This document shows positions 1 through 6,782 of a DNA stretch of 30,281 nucleotides, one piece after another. The notes beneath the pieces were generated by a model that did no database searches, was not told the origin of the DNA, and saw nothing but the letters and a program-made list of their open reading frames with translations. Made by a program: the position numbers and the translations under genes. The number at the start of each line of letters is the position of its first letter. Positions within the stretch are counted from its first letter, which is position 1. The stretch spans positions 1 through 30,281 of the forward strand of contig DDYY01000078.1 of NCBI GenBank assembly GCA_002346225.1. Direction: 5' to 3'. The stretch comes from Bacteroidetes bacterium UBA3022 (GTDB taxonomy: Bacteria; Bacteroidota; Bacteroidia; Chitinophagales; BACL12).

Positions 1-42
1 CTCATAACCCGAAGGTCGCAGGTTCAAGTCCTGCCTCCGCTA
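1..42 (+). tRNA. Initiator tRNA-fMet (CAT anticodon), 3' part only
   Basis: The window opens inside the anticodon loop CTCATAA, with anticodon CAT at bases 3-5. Next come the 3' anticodon-stem strand CCCGA, a 5-base variable loop, a T-arm with stem GCAGG/CCTGC and loop TTCAAGT, and the 3' acceptor strand ending at discriminator A42. The run of three C pairs after the loop, followed by GAAGGTC, is the hallmark of initiator rather than elongator tRNA-Met. CCA is not encoded; CTA follows. The 5' half (acceptor, D-arm) lies outside the window, so the mismatch at position 1:72 cannot be checked. Confidence 0.9.
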
Positions 43-48
43 CTACAG

Positions 49-76
49 GGGTTGGCAATTTGTCAACCCTTTTTTT
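49..76 (+). terminator. Intrinsic terminator of the tRNA-fMet transcript
   Basis: A nine-pair stem (49-57 with 61-69, including one G-T pair) closes a three-base loop and is followed by seven T residues (70-76). It sits directly after the tRNA and only ten bases before the der start codon, so it should end the tRNA transcript. Der then needs its own promoter or read-through. Confidence 0.75.
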
Positions 77-86
77 ATAGACAGAA

Positions 87-1397
87 ATGAGTTACACAGT
101 TGCCATTGTAGGCCGGCCTAACGTCGGGAAATCCACCTTGTTTAATCGCCTTGTGGGCGAGCGCCAGGCTATTGTTGATGATTTTAGCGGCGTTACCCGC
201 GACCGGCACTACGGAGTTTCCGACTGGGGCGGGCGCAATTTCAACGTCATTGATACAGGTGGTTTTGTAGCCCATTCTGATGATGTATTCGAAAAGGCCA
301 TTCGCAGCCAGGTGGATATTGCCATTGAAGAGGCATCACTCATTCTGATGATGGTGGATGTCACGACCGGCATCACTGACCTCGACGACGACATTGTGCG
401 GAAATTGCGCAAGGTATCCAAGCGCGTATTCATCGTAGTCAACAAGGTAGATAACGCCAAACGCCAGTTGATGGCGGCGGAGTTCTACGGACTGGGGTTT
501 GAGCATACTTATTTTGTTTCATCCATTACAGGCAGCGGTACCGGTGAATTATTGGATGCACTGGTAGAGGAGATTCCAATGGCAGAAGACCTGCCCATAG
601 AAGAAGAAGAGGTACCGCACTTTGCCATTGTTGGGCAACCCAACGTGGGCAAGTCTACATTACTCAATGCACTGGTTGGCGAAGACCGCAATATTGTCAC
701 GAATGTTGCCGGCACCACCCGCGATGCCATCCATACCCGCTATAAGATGTATGGAAAAGATTTCGTGCTGGTAGATACAGCAGGTATAAGAAAAAAGAGT
801 GCCGTTAAGGAAGACCTGGAGTTCTATACCGTTATCCGTGCTATAAAGGCCATCGACGAGGCAGATGTTTGTCTGTTGCTCATTGATGCCAACACGGGTA
901 TTGAAAGTCAAGACCTGAGCATCCTTTCTACCATTCAACGCAAAAAGAAAGGACTGGTCATACTGGTGAATAAGTGGGATATGGTGGAGAAGGATACCAA
1001 TACCCTCAAGTATTATGAGGAAAGTGTTCGCCACCGGATTGCGCCATTCAGGGATGTGCCCATCATATTTGTATCTGCCAAGGATAAGATCAGGATATTT
1101 AAAGCCATGGAAGCGGCTTTGCAGGTCTATGAAAACAAGAAAATCAAAGTGCCTACATCGAAATTGAACGACATCATGCTTCCCATCATTGAAGCTTTCC
1201 CGCCACCTATGGTAAGGGGTAATTTCATTAAGGTGAAGTACATCACGCAATTGCCATCGCGCACACCCTCCTTTGCTTTCTTTACGAACTACCCCAAGGA
1301 CATTAAAGATTCTTATCGCAACTTCCTGGAAAACAAACTGCGGGAACACTTTCAGTTGTCAGGGGTGCCCATCAATATTTTCTTCAGGAGCAAATAG
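87..1397 (+). CDS. der: Ribosome biogenesis GTPase Der (EngA)
   Basis: Der is a tandem-GTPase protein that binds the 50S precursor and is needed for large-subunit assembly in the cytoplasm. The 436-residue product shows two complete G domains. The first has P-loop GRPNVGKST at residues 9-17, DTGG at 56-59 and NKVD at 119-122. The second has P-loop GQPNVGKS at 183-190, DTAG at 230-233 and NKWD at 295-298. A KH-like C-terminal domain fills roughly residues 350-436. An acidic linker (about 165-177) separates the G domains. Length and architecture are normal for the family. The ATG at 87 places the first P-loop at the usual distance from the N-terminus. No Shine-Dalgarno is visible, as is usual in this phylum. 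It follows the tRNA terminator closely. Confidence 0.97.
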   Translation: MSYTVAIVGRPNVGKSTLFNRLVGERQAIVDDFSGVTRDRHYGVSDWGGRNFNVIDTGGFVAHSDDVFEKAIRSQVDIAIEEASLILMMVDVTTGITDLDDDIVRKLRKVSKRVFIVVNKVDNAKRQLMAAEFYGLGFEHTYFVSSITGSGTGELLDALVEEIPMAEDLPIEEEEVPHFAIVGQPNVGKSTLLNALVGEDRNIVTNVAGTTRDAIHTRYKMYGKDFVLVDTAGIRKKSAVKEDLEFYTVIRAIKAIDEADVCLLLIDANTGIESQDLSILSTIQRKKKGLVILVNKWDMVEKDTNTLKYYEESVRHRIAPFRDVPIIFVSAKDKIRIFKAMEAALQVYENKKIKVPTSKLNDIMLPIIEAFPPPMVRGNFIKVKYITQLPSRTPSFAFFTNYPKDIKDSYRNFLENKLREHFQLSGVPINIFFRSK

Positions 1398-1411
1398 CCC
1401 TTTAAATTGCT

Positions 1412-1419
1412 TATATTTG
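1412..1419 (+). promoter_or_regulatory. Bacteroidota-type -7 element before the small lipoprotein gene
   Basis: TATATTTG matches TAnnTTTG exactly and lies 22 bases before the ATG at 1442, just after the der stop codon. I see no clear TTG at the -33 distance, so the call rests on the -7 element and position. Confidence 0.5.
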
Positions 1420-1441
1420 TAATACAATAAACAACCTTGGT

Positions 1442-1651
1442 ATGAAAAGAATTTCTGTTTTCGCAATGGCTTTATCGCTGACGTTATTTGTTGCCTGCGC
1501 TGGTGAAAAATCTGAAAATGGTGATATTACCCAGCCTGAAGGAGAGGAAATGGTAGATGAAAATGCATCCCAGGAACTCGACAGTGCAGATAGCGCCGAT
1601 GAAGAACTTACACTGGAAGAAGAAGTATTCGGTGTAGGTGTAGACGATTAA
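1442..1651 (+). CDS. Small acidic lipoprotein, unknown function
   Basis: The 69-residue product begins with a lipoprotein signal peptide: a basic MKR start, a hydrophobic stretch and a lipobox ending FVAC, so Cys19 would be the lipidated residue. The mature part of about 50 residues is extremely acidic, rich in Glu, Asp and Ser, with no predicted fold I recognise and no aromatic-rich core. It looks like a disordered acidic tail tethered to the membrane. It has its own -7 element upstream and a strong terminator downstream, so it is probably a monocistronic, well-expressed gene. The signal peptide, promoter and terminator together make it much more credible than a chance short ORF. Function unknown. 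Confidence 0.75.
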   Translation: MKRISVFAMALSLTLFVACAGEKSENGDITQPEGEEMVDENASQELDSADSADEELTLEEEVFGVGVDD

Positions 1652-1660
1652 AATTCCAAA

Positions 1661-1870
1661 CTAACGATTGCCCCGCTCTTTAAAAGTGCGGGGCTTTTTT
1701 TTGCCCCGTGATGGCGCTACGATGTCCCATTCCGCATCACGCGCACTCAAGGATTTGTCCGCTGTTTTCTTGAACCACCATGCCATAGCGGTTGCTATTA
1801 TGCCTAATCCACCTAAAGTGAAAAGGAGCAACATAGCCGGGCTGGCGAACAGGTGGAACAGCCACTCCAT
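1661..1870 (-). CDS. Small single-pass membrane protein coupled to ctpA
   Basis: The 69-residue product has one hydrophobic helix at about residues 11-32, followed by a charged cytosolic-type tail containing WDIVAPSRGKKKPRTFKERG. I do not recognise a family. Its ATG lies three bases after the ctpA stop codon, so the two are almost certainly cotranscribed and probably translationally coupled. That coupling and the membrane-protein composition support it over the antiparallel ORF in the same stretch. The last 13 codons are read from the reverse of the lipoprotein terminator: the T-tract becomes the KKK codons and the stem encodes flanking residues. It may be an accessory or anchor for the protease, but this is only inferred from context. 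Confidence 0.7.
   Translation of the reverse strand: MEWLFHLFASPAMLLLFTLGGLGIIATAMAWWFKKTADKSLSARDAEWDIVAPSRGKKKPRTFKERGNR
1670..1702 (+). terminator. Strong intrinsic terminator after the small lipoprotein gene
   Basis: A seven-pair GC stem (GCCCCGC at 1670-1676 with GCGGGGC at 1688-1694) encloses a loop that can extend the stem by a few A-T pairs, followed by eight T residues (1695-1702). The whole structure lies inside the 3' end of the minus-strand gene at 1661-1870. Confidence 0.9.
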
Positions 1871-1873
1871 GGG

Positions 1874-3478
1874 TTAAGGTTTTCCGTTTTCGCGCATGAA
1901 CTGTATGGCTGCCTGGAATTCGGGATCCAGGGTATTCAAAATAGGGTAGAAGCCTTTGTTTCCCCAATGTTGCCTGGCAATGATGGCTTTTATACCGGTA
2001 TTGATTTTGGGGCGTATTTGTTGCAGCAACTCCTGGTCGGGTATGTTATCGGGATCCTTCGCTGCAGCGTAAGCAATAAAATCCTGAAACATGGCATCAT
2101 TCACTGCAAAGCCGTCTGCAAATTCCTTTACATCGGCAAACTTTTGAATAGCATTTCGGTGACCGCTGTAATAGGAATAACTGAATTGCTGAATCAATCC
2201 TTTATTGTACAATTTGTTGAATGCCCTATTGGCGGCTGAGGTATCCAGGTCTACATGAATATCAGGAGCGATACCCCAATCTGCCTTGTTGCCGTTGAGG
2301 GAATCTACATCTCCATTCATGACAATTTGCATATAGTCATCATAATAGGCATCTGTGCCTTTGGCGTAAGAGCGCTGAATACTTTTACCATTCGGTGTGT
2401 AGTAGCGGGCAACGGTTAACCGGACTGCAGAAGTATCCGGAAGTTCATACACTTCCTGCACCAGTCCTTTACCAAAGGAGCGGCGGCCTATGATGGTGGC
2501 TCTTTCGTTGTCCTGAAGCGCTCCGGCTAATATCTCGCTGGCAGAAGCAGAGCCTTCATTGACCAGCACCACCAGTTTGCCTTTTTCAAATAGTCCGATT
2601 TTTCCTGCACTGTAATCGTGCCGACCAACTGCTCGTCCGTCGGTATAAACAATTAACTCCCGCCCACCCAGGAAGTGGTCGGCGAGGTCTACTGCTCCCG
2701 TAAGATAGCCACCAGGATTGCCGCGTAAATCGAGAATCAACTGCTGCATGCCCTGGTCCATCAGGCTGTGCATCCCTTCGCTGAATTCACGTGGTGTATC
2801 CCGACTGAATTTATTGACCCGTATGTATCCGGTTTTATCGTCTACCATGTAGGCGACATCTACACTTTGAACGGGAATCACATCGCGCTCAATCTCGAAG
2901 CGGATCAATTCCGGCTCGCCGTAGCGCTGAATGTGAATGGTCACCTTGGTGCCTTTCTTGCCCCGGAGTTTACTGACCACCTGTTCATTGGTAATACCCA
3001 CGCCCGCGGCTATAGTATCACTGATCATGATGATTTTGTCACCGCTTTGAATGCCCAGTTTTTCACTGGGGCCGCCTGAAAGCGCTGTTACCACAATGAT
3101 GGTATCGTTAACAATATTGAACTCTATACCTATGCCGTCAAAGTTGCCTTGCAGGTCTTCTGTAAACCCCTGAATATCCTCTTTGTGGATATAGTTGGAG
3201 TGGGGGTCGAGGTATTTAAAAAAGACATCAATGGTAGCAGGGTCATTGAGGTAATCCTTTACCATCACATCAATCAGGGAATCGGTATTCACCGAATCGA
3301 CATACCTGTTGTCGATGTATTGCAATATGCTGTCTATCTTGGTATAAGATCGCTGTGCGGAAGCTTTTGTGGGTTTAGATTGCATCATGGGACCCAGCAT
3401 GATGCCGATAAAAACACCGAATGCCAGGACCATACCGAAAGCGAGTGGGAGAAGGTAACCGAATCTGTTTGTATTCAC
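1874..3478 (-). CDS. ctpA: S41 family C-terminal processing protease (CtpA/Prc type)
   Basis: This is a 534-residue periplasmic serine protease that should degrade or trim exported proteins. One N-terminal membrane anchor spans about residues 7-29. An S41 N-terminal helical region follows, then a PDZ domain at about 108-195 (FDGIGIEF through the GDKI stretch) and the S41 catalytic core. The catalytic Ser312 lies in EGSASASEI and Lys337 in SFGKG; the 25-residue spacing equals that of E. coli Prc Ser430/Lys455. About 150 residues after the core form a C-terminal extension. The start is GTG at 3478: an in-frame TAA lies 15-18 bases upstream and no in-frame ATG occurs before the membrane helix. 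The small membrane protein at 1661-1870 follows three bases downstream. Confidence 0.95.
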   Translation of the reverse strand: MNTNRFGYLLPLAFGMVLAFGVFIGIMLGPMMQSKPTKASAQRSYTKIDSILQYIDNRYVDSVNTDSLIDVMVKDYLNDPATIDVFFKYLDPHSNYIHKEDIQGFTEDLQGNFDGIGIEFNIVNDTIIVVTALSGGPSEKLGIQSGDKIIMISDTIAAGVGITNEQVVSKLRGKKGTKVTIHIQRYGEPELIRFEIERDVIPVQSVDVAYMVDDKTGYIRVNKFSRDTPREFSEGMHSLMDQGMQQLILDLRGNPGGYLTGAVDLADHFLGGRELIVYTDGRAVGRHDYSAGKIGLFEKGKLVVLVNEGSASASEILAGALQDNERATIIGRRSFGKGLVQEVYELPDTSAVRLTVARYYTPNGKSIQRSYAKGTDAYYDDYMQIVMNGDVDSLNGNKADWGIAPDIHVDLDTSAANRAFNKLYNKGLIQQFSYSYYSGHRNAIQKFADVKEFADGFAVNDAMFQDFIAYAAAKDPDNIPDQELLQQIRPKINTGIKAIIARQHWGNKGFYPILNTLDPEFQAAIQFMRENGKP

Positions 3479-3526
3479 TTGTATAATTTCTGCTTACAAA
3501 ATAACGGTTTTGACAGGAGAGTTCGC

Positions 3527-3548
3527 ATACCTACCTATTATTAGGTAT
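3527..3548. repeat. Inverted repeat with T-tract between ctpA and the FTR1 gene
   Basis: Seven-base arms ATACCTA (3527-3533) and TAGGTAT (3542-3548) flank an eight-base spacer, followed by a T-run to 3555. Read on the plus strand it resembles a weak AU-rich terminator, but no plus-strand gene lies upstream. It sits about 50 bases before the ctpA start, so an operator role is also possible. Confidence 0.4.
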
Positions 3549-3606
3549 TTTTTTTAACACCACCACCGAAACCGGGTATATCAGTGTATAACTGCTTAAC
3601 AAAGAT

Positions 3607-3614
3607 TAAGTTTG
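3607..3614 (+). promoter_or_regulatory. -7 element of the FTR1 gene
   Basis: TAAGTTTG is an exact match to TAnnTTTG, 50 bases before the ATG at 3665. The presumed start site falls about 4-6 bases downstream, at the left edge of the palindrome at 3620-3640. No clear -33 TTG is present, which would fit a regulated promoter. Confidence 0.55.
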
Positions 3615-3619
3615 CAAAT

Positions 3620-3640
3620 TATTTAGATTACATCTAAATA
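3620..3640. promoter_or_regulatory. Perfect palindromic operator candidate upstream of FTR1 permease
   Basis: Nine-base arms TATTTAGAT (3620-3628) and ATCTAAATA (3632-3640) are exact reverse complements around the spacer TAC. The core TTTAG/CTAAA resembles boxes bound by DtxR/MntR-type metalloregulators; it does not look like a Fur box. It begins six bases after the -7 element, so a bound protein would cover the transcription start. Metal-dependent repression of the iron permease is inferred from position and gene. Confidence 0.6.
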
Positions 3641-3664
3641 GAATCCACATTGTAATACAACAGC

Positions 3665-4552
3665 ATGAACGAATTCATTATCAGTTTCAGAGAGAGCCTG
3701 GAGGCAGCTTTGATTGTGGGAATTATCCTTACGGTACTGTATCGTAACAATCGCAGGTCCATGATATCTATTGTCTGGATAAGCGTTGCCTCGGCACTTG
3801 TTGCATCTGTAGTTCTCGGATTACTCATTCAGGGAGTGATAGAGCGACAGGGGAGTGAGGCCGTTAAGGCTTTGCTGGAGGGACTCATGATGTACATCAC
3901 GGCGGGCTTATTGTTTTATGTTATTTTCTGGATGAAGAAAAATCTGGTGAGTAAAACTGTAATTGAGGGACAGACTTTGGAGGCATCTGATGCCGGTAAG
4001 TGGGGATTATTTCTCCTGGTATTTTTTGCCATTGTTCGGGAAGGATTTGAAACAGCCATATTTCTGGTGGCTTCCGCAGGGATTGATGCGCATTTCTCCT
4101 ACATCGGATTCATTGGTGGTATTGCTCTGGCGGTGCTCATAGGTTACCTCATAGTAGTACAGGGAAGACGCATTCAATTAAAGCAGTTTTTTTCAGTTAC
4201 TTCTTTGCTACTGGTATTCTTTGCTGCCGGTATGATAGCCTACGGTACCCACGAAATCCATGAATTTTTAGAAGAAAGGGAAATGGCTGAAGCCGGACAT
4301 GAGGAGCATGAGGAAGAGGAAGGCGCTGTGTACAGCATTTTCGAACCCAAGACCATCAACGACAATCCGGACAGCTTCTGGTACCGGGAAAGCGATGGTC
4401 AGTATGTACATATACTCAACGACAGTGGTAAGGTAGGCGTCTTCTTCAAAGGGTTATTCGGCTACAACAGCGATCCCATCTGGCCGGAAGTCATCCTGTG
4501 GTTTTTATCCGTCGTTTTTGGCCTTGGCCTCTGGCGAAGAATGTATCGCTAG
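3665..4552 (+). CDS. FTR1-family iron permease
   Basis: The 295-residue integral membrane protein carries the two Arg-Glu motifs of FTR1/EfeU permeases, which bind and conduct ferric iron: RESLEA at residues 9-14 and REGFET at 125-130, each inside a membrane helix. I count seven helices, at about 4-26, 33-58, 72-92, 115-141, 148-169, 178-196 and 272-292. Between the last two is a long loop (197-270) that starts with an acidic/His-rich patch (HEIHEFLEE, then GHEEHEEEEG at 211-220), plausible for metal capture. No EfeO/EfeB partner or multicopper oxidase gene lies alongside, so its oxidation partner is not visible here. The ATG follows a consensus -7 element and a perfect palindrome. Its TAG stop overlaps that of the convergent neighbour. 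Confidence 0.9.
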   Translation: MNEFIISFRESLEAALIVGIILTVLYRNNRRSMISIVWISVASALVASVVLGLLIQGVIERQGSEAVKALLEGLMMYITAGLLFYVIFWMKKNLVSKTVIEGQTLEASDAGKWGLFLLVFFAIVREGFETAIFLVASAGIDAHFSYIGFIGGIALAVLIGYLIVVQGRRIQLKQFFSVTSLLLVFFAAGMIAYGTHEIHEFLEEREMAEAGHEEHEEEEGAVYSIFEPKTINDNPDSFWYRESDGQYVHILNDSGKVGVFFKGLFGYNSDPIWPEVILWFLSVVFGLGLWRRMYR

Positions 4553-5325
4553 TCGTTTTTCCGCAGCAGTTGAAAGTAGTTCCATGCCTGGCGCAGGCGA
4601 CTGCCATACCAGCTGAACATGGTTCCGTCGGCGGTGCGCACCCTGCACCCGGGCAACAACATGGTGATTTCTTCTATGTGTTTTTCAGCAAACGGATAAG
4701 GCTCGGAAGAAAGCAGCACCACATCGGGGTCCAGTTCCATGATGCGCTGAGGTGTTAGCACCGGATACCGGGCTTCCTCAATGACATTGGTATAGCCTGC
4801 CTCCTGCAGCATGGTGTGAATAAAAGTATCGTTGCCCGCAGCCATCCATGGATCTTTCCAGATGAGGTAGAGGACGCTATCCGTGGGAAGCGTCGGGAAA
4901 TTTTCTTTTGCTTCTTTTATGTCCTCTATGATAGCAGCGGCGTGGGTTGTAGTGTCGGTCAGCAAGCCAATATCTTCCATCATTTGCGTGGCAGAAGGTA
5001 AATCAAAAACATTACTTACATACACCGGATAGTGTTGCGCGAGTTGTTCAATATCGCTTTGAACGTTTTCTTCCTTGTTGGCAATAATCAGGTCGGGCTG
5101 TAAAGATTGAATGGCAGCGTGCCTTAGTTTTTTGGTACCACCGACAATGGTTTTCTGCTTTAAAAGGTGAGGTGGATGCAGGCAAAATTTCGTTACACCA
5201 ACTATGCGACTATCAAGACCTAAATCAGACAGCAATTCTGTTTGAGACGGAACGAGAGAAACGATGCGCCGGGCAGGTTGTTCCAGCGCCACATTCCTTC
5301 CCAGCTGATCTGTTAGTTGAATCAT
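4549..5325 (-). CDS. BtuF/TroA-fold solute-binding-like protein without signal peptide
   Basis: The 258-residue product resembles the helical-backbone metal- or cobalamin-binding proteins (BtuF, class III substrate-binding). Visible landmarks are the opening RRIVSLVPSQTELL, the VGVTKFC segment, GGTKK followed by QPDLIIANKEEN, the central linker helix (about 115-140), and DPDVVLLSSEPYPF near the C-terminus. Secreted members have a signal peptide or lipobox; this one begins directly with the mature-type strand MIQLTDQLGRNV, so it is predicted to be cytosolic. No permease or ATPase is adjacent. Its ATG overlaps the stop codon of the upstream CBS-like gene by four bases (ATGA), giving tight coupling. 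It is convergent with the FTR1 gene, the two sharing CTAG as both stop codons. The ligand is unknown. Confidence 0.85.
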   Translation of the reverse strand: MIQLTDQLGRNVALEQPARRIVSLVPSQTELLSDLGLDSRIVGVTKFCLHPPHLLKQKTIVGGTKKLRHAAIQSLQPDLIIANKEENVQSDIEQLAQHYPVYVSNVFDLPSATQMMEDIGLLTDTTTHAAAIIEDIKEAKENFPTLPTDSVLYLIWKDPWMAAGNDTFIHTMLQEAGYTNVIEEARYPVLTPQRIMELDPDVVLLSSEPYPFAEKHIEEITMLLPGCRVRTADGTMFSWYGSRLRQAWNYFQLLRKND

Positions 5326-6683
5326 GCGGTCAGCGCATTAATGATATCGTAGCGGGTAATGATGTAGGTTTTATCAACTTTGAAATCTTTCACCAATACC
5401 GCAGGCGTTTCATGCGTAATCATTTTGGATAGTGCATCAACAGGAGTACTGATGTCGGCAAAGGGGAAAGCGTTCTGCATAATTTCCTTGACAGCGGCAT
5501 TTTTCAGCGCTGGGTCTGCAACGACTGCCTGCATGATTTTGGATTCAGATATGGCACCTACAATGCGGCCGTCTTCCGTTACCGGCATCTGCGAAAAGTT
5601 ATGCTCCTGCATCATCATGGCCACAGCACCCACCGTAGTGGTGCCTTCTACTGTAATCAGATTACCCTGTTTATTACCGACAAGATCGGCGGCTGTAATT
5701 CCTGATTTATCGAGGTAGCCCATCTTCATCATCCATTCGTTGTTGAACATTTTGCCTGTATAGCGAATGCCATGATCGACAAATACCACAACTACTACAT
5801 CGTCTTTGGTAAAATGATGGCCCAGCTGCAGGATACCCTGAATGGCAGCACCCGAGCTGTTGCCCACCCAGATACCCTCTTCCTGAACAATGCGACGGGT
5901 CATCACAGCCGCATCCTTATCTGTTACTTTTTCGAAAAGGTCGATGATATTGAAATCTACGTTTTGAGGAAGAAAATCTTCGCCAATGCCTTCCGTCACA
6001 TAGGGATAAATTTCATTTTTATCGAAAATGCCGGTCTCCTTATATTTTTTAAATATGGAACCGTAGGTATCGATGCCCATTATTTTAATGTTGGGGTTTT
6101 GTTCTTTCAGGTAGCGACCTGTTCCTGTAATGGTGCCGCCCGTGCCGACCCCGGCAACAAAATGGGTGATTTTACCTTCGGTTTGTTGCCATATTTCCGG
6201 ACCGGTGCTGGCATAATGTGCAGCCTGATTGGAGAGGTTATCGTATTGGTTGGGTTTCCAGGAGTTGGGGACTTCCTTTTCCAGGCGGGAGGAGACAGAG
6301 TAATAGGATCTTGGATCTTCGGGGTCTACATCTGTTGGACAAACGATGACCTCGGCGCCATAAGCCCGGAGTGCAGCAAACTTTTCGGGGCTCTGTTTAT
6401 CGGTGCTGGTGAAAATGCATTTGTAGCCTTTAATGACGGCAGCAATAGCCAATCCCATACCGGTATTGCCTGAAGTTCCTTCAATAATGGTTCCTCCGGG
6501 CTTTAGTAAGCCTGCTTTTTCAGCGTCCTCTATCATCTTCAGCGCCATCCTGTCCTTGATGGAGTTGCCGGGATTAAACGTCTCTACTTTGGCTAATACA
6601 GTAGCGGGGATGTCTTTCACTACTTTGTTGAGCTGCACCATAGGCGTATTGCCAATAGTTTCAAGAATGTTGCTGTACCACAT
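5322..6683 (-). CDS. PLP-dependent cystathionine beta-synthase / cysteine synthase with CBS pair
   Basis: The 453-residue enzyme has a fold-type II PLP domain (about 1-320) and a C-terminal pair of CBS domains (about 335-453). The Schiff-base lysine is Lys43 in GNSIKDR. The PLP phosphate and substrate loop SGNTG lies at 71-75, and a glycine-rich GTGGTITGTG loop follows near residue 180. The CBS pair makes it cystathionine beta-synthase-like, joining serine or activated serine with homocysteine or sulphide. O-acetylserine sulfhydrylase activity cannot be excluded from sequence. A TACCTTTG element lies five bases before the ATG, suggesting a very short or absent leader. The BtuF-like gene overlaps its stop codon. 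I leave the symbol empty because cysK/cysM/cbs assignment is uncertain. Confidence 0.92.
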   Translation of the reverse strand: MWYSNILETIGNTPMVQLNKVVKDIPATVLAKVETFNPGNSIKDRMALKMIEDAEKAGLLKPGGTIIEGTSGNTGMGLAIAAVIKGYKCIFTSTDKQSPEKFAALRAYGAEVIVCPTDVDPEDPRSYYSVSSRLEKEVPNSWKPNQYDNLSNQAAHYASTGPEIWQQTEGKITHFVAGVGTGGTITGTGRYLKEQNPNIKIMGIDTYGSIFKKYKETGIFDKNEIYPYVTEGIGEDFLPQNVDFNIIDLFEKVTDKDAAVMTRRIVQEEGIWVGNSSGAAIQGILQLGHHFTKDDVVVVVFVDHGIRYTGKMFNNEWMMKMGYLDKSGITAADLVGNKQGNLITVEGTTTVGAVAMMMQEHNFSQMPVTEDGRIVGAISESKIMQAVVADPALKNAAVKEIMQNAFPFADISTPVDALSKMITHETPAVLVKDFKVDKTYIITRYDIINALTA

Positions 6684-6688
6684 GAGGG

Positions 6689-6696
6689 CAAAGGTA
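6689..6696 (-). promoter_or_regulatory. -7 element of the CBS-like gene
   Basis: On the minus strand this reads TACCTTTG, an exact TAnnTTTG match, five bases before the ATG at 6683. A TTT lies 19 bases further upstream at the -33 distance, inside the T-tail of the neighbouring terminator. The spacing predicts a leaderless or near-leaderless mRNA. Confidence 0.6.
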
Positions 6697-6715
6697 ATGA
6701 ATGGGGCATGAGGGG

Positions 6716-6741
6716 AAAAAGAAAACCCCGCGTGAACGGGG
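6716..6741 (-). terminator. Intrinsic terminator after the LysM protein gene
   Basis: On the minus strand CCCCG (6741-6737) pairs with CGGGG (6730-6726) around a six-base loop, followed by TTTTCTTTTT. It lies about 40 bases after the LysM gene stop and overlaps the upstream promoter region of the CBS-like gene. Confidence 0.75.
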
Positions 6742-6782
6742 CCTTCTCATACTTGAACCTGATTATGAACCAAAAACCATTA

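Noticed and set aside
660..1349. Minus-strand open frame antisense to der (229 codons)
   Set aside because: It is fully covered by the second GTPase and KH domains of der and has no family features.
1668..1877. Plus-strand 69-codon open frame opposite the small membrane protein
   Set aside because: It lies across the lipoprotein terminator and has no membrane or signal features; the minus-strand frame is coupled to ctpA and has a proper hydrophobic helix.
5772..6473. Plus-strand open frame antisense to the CBS-like gene (233 codons)
   Set aside because: The opposite strand encodes an intact PLP enzyme with all motifs; the antisense product has no coherent domain.
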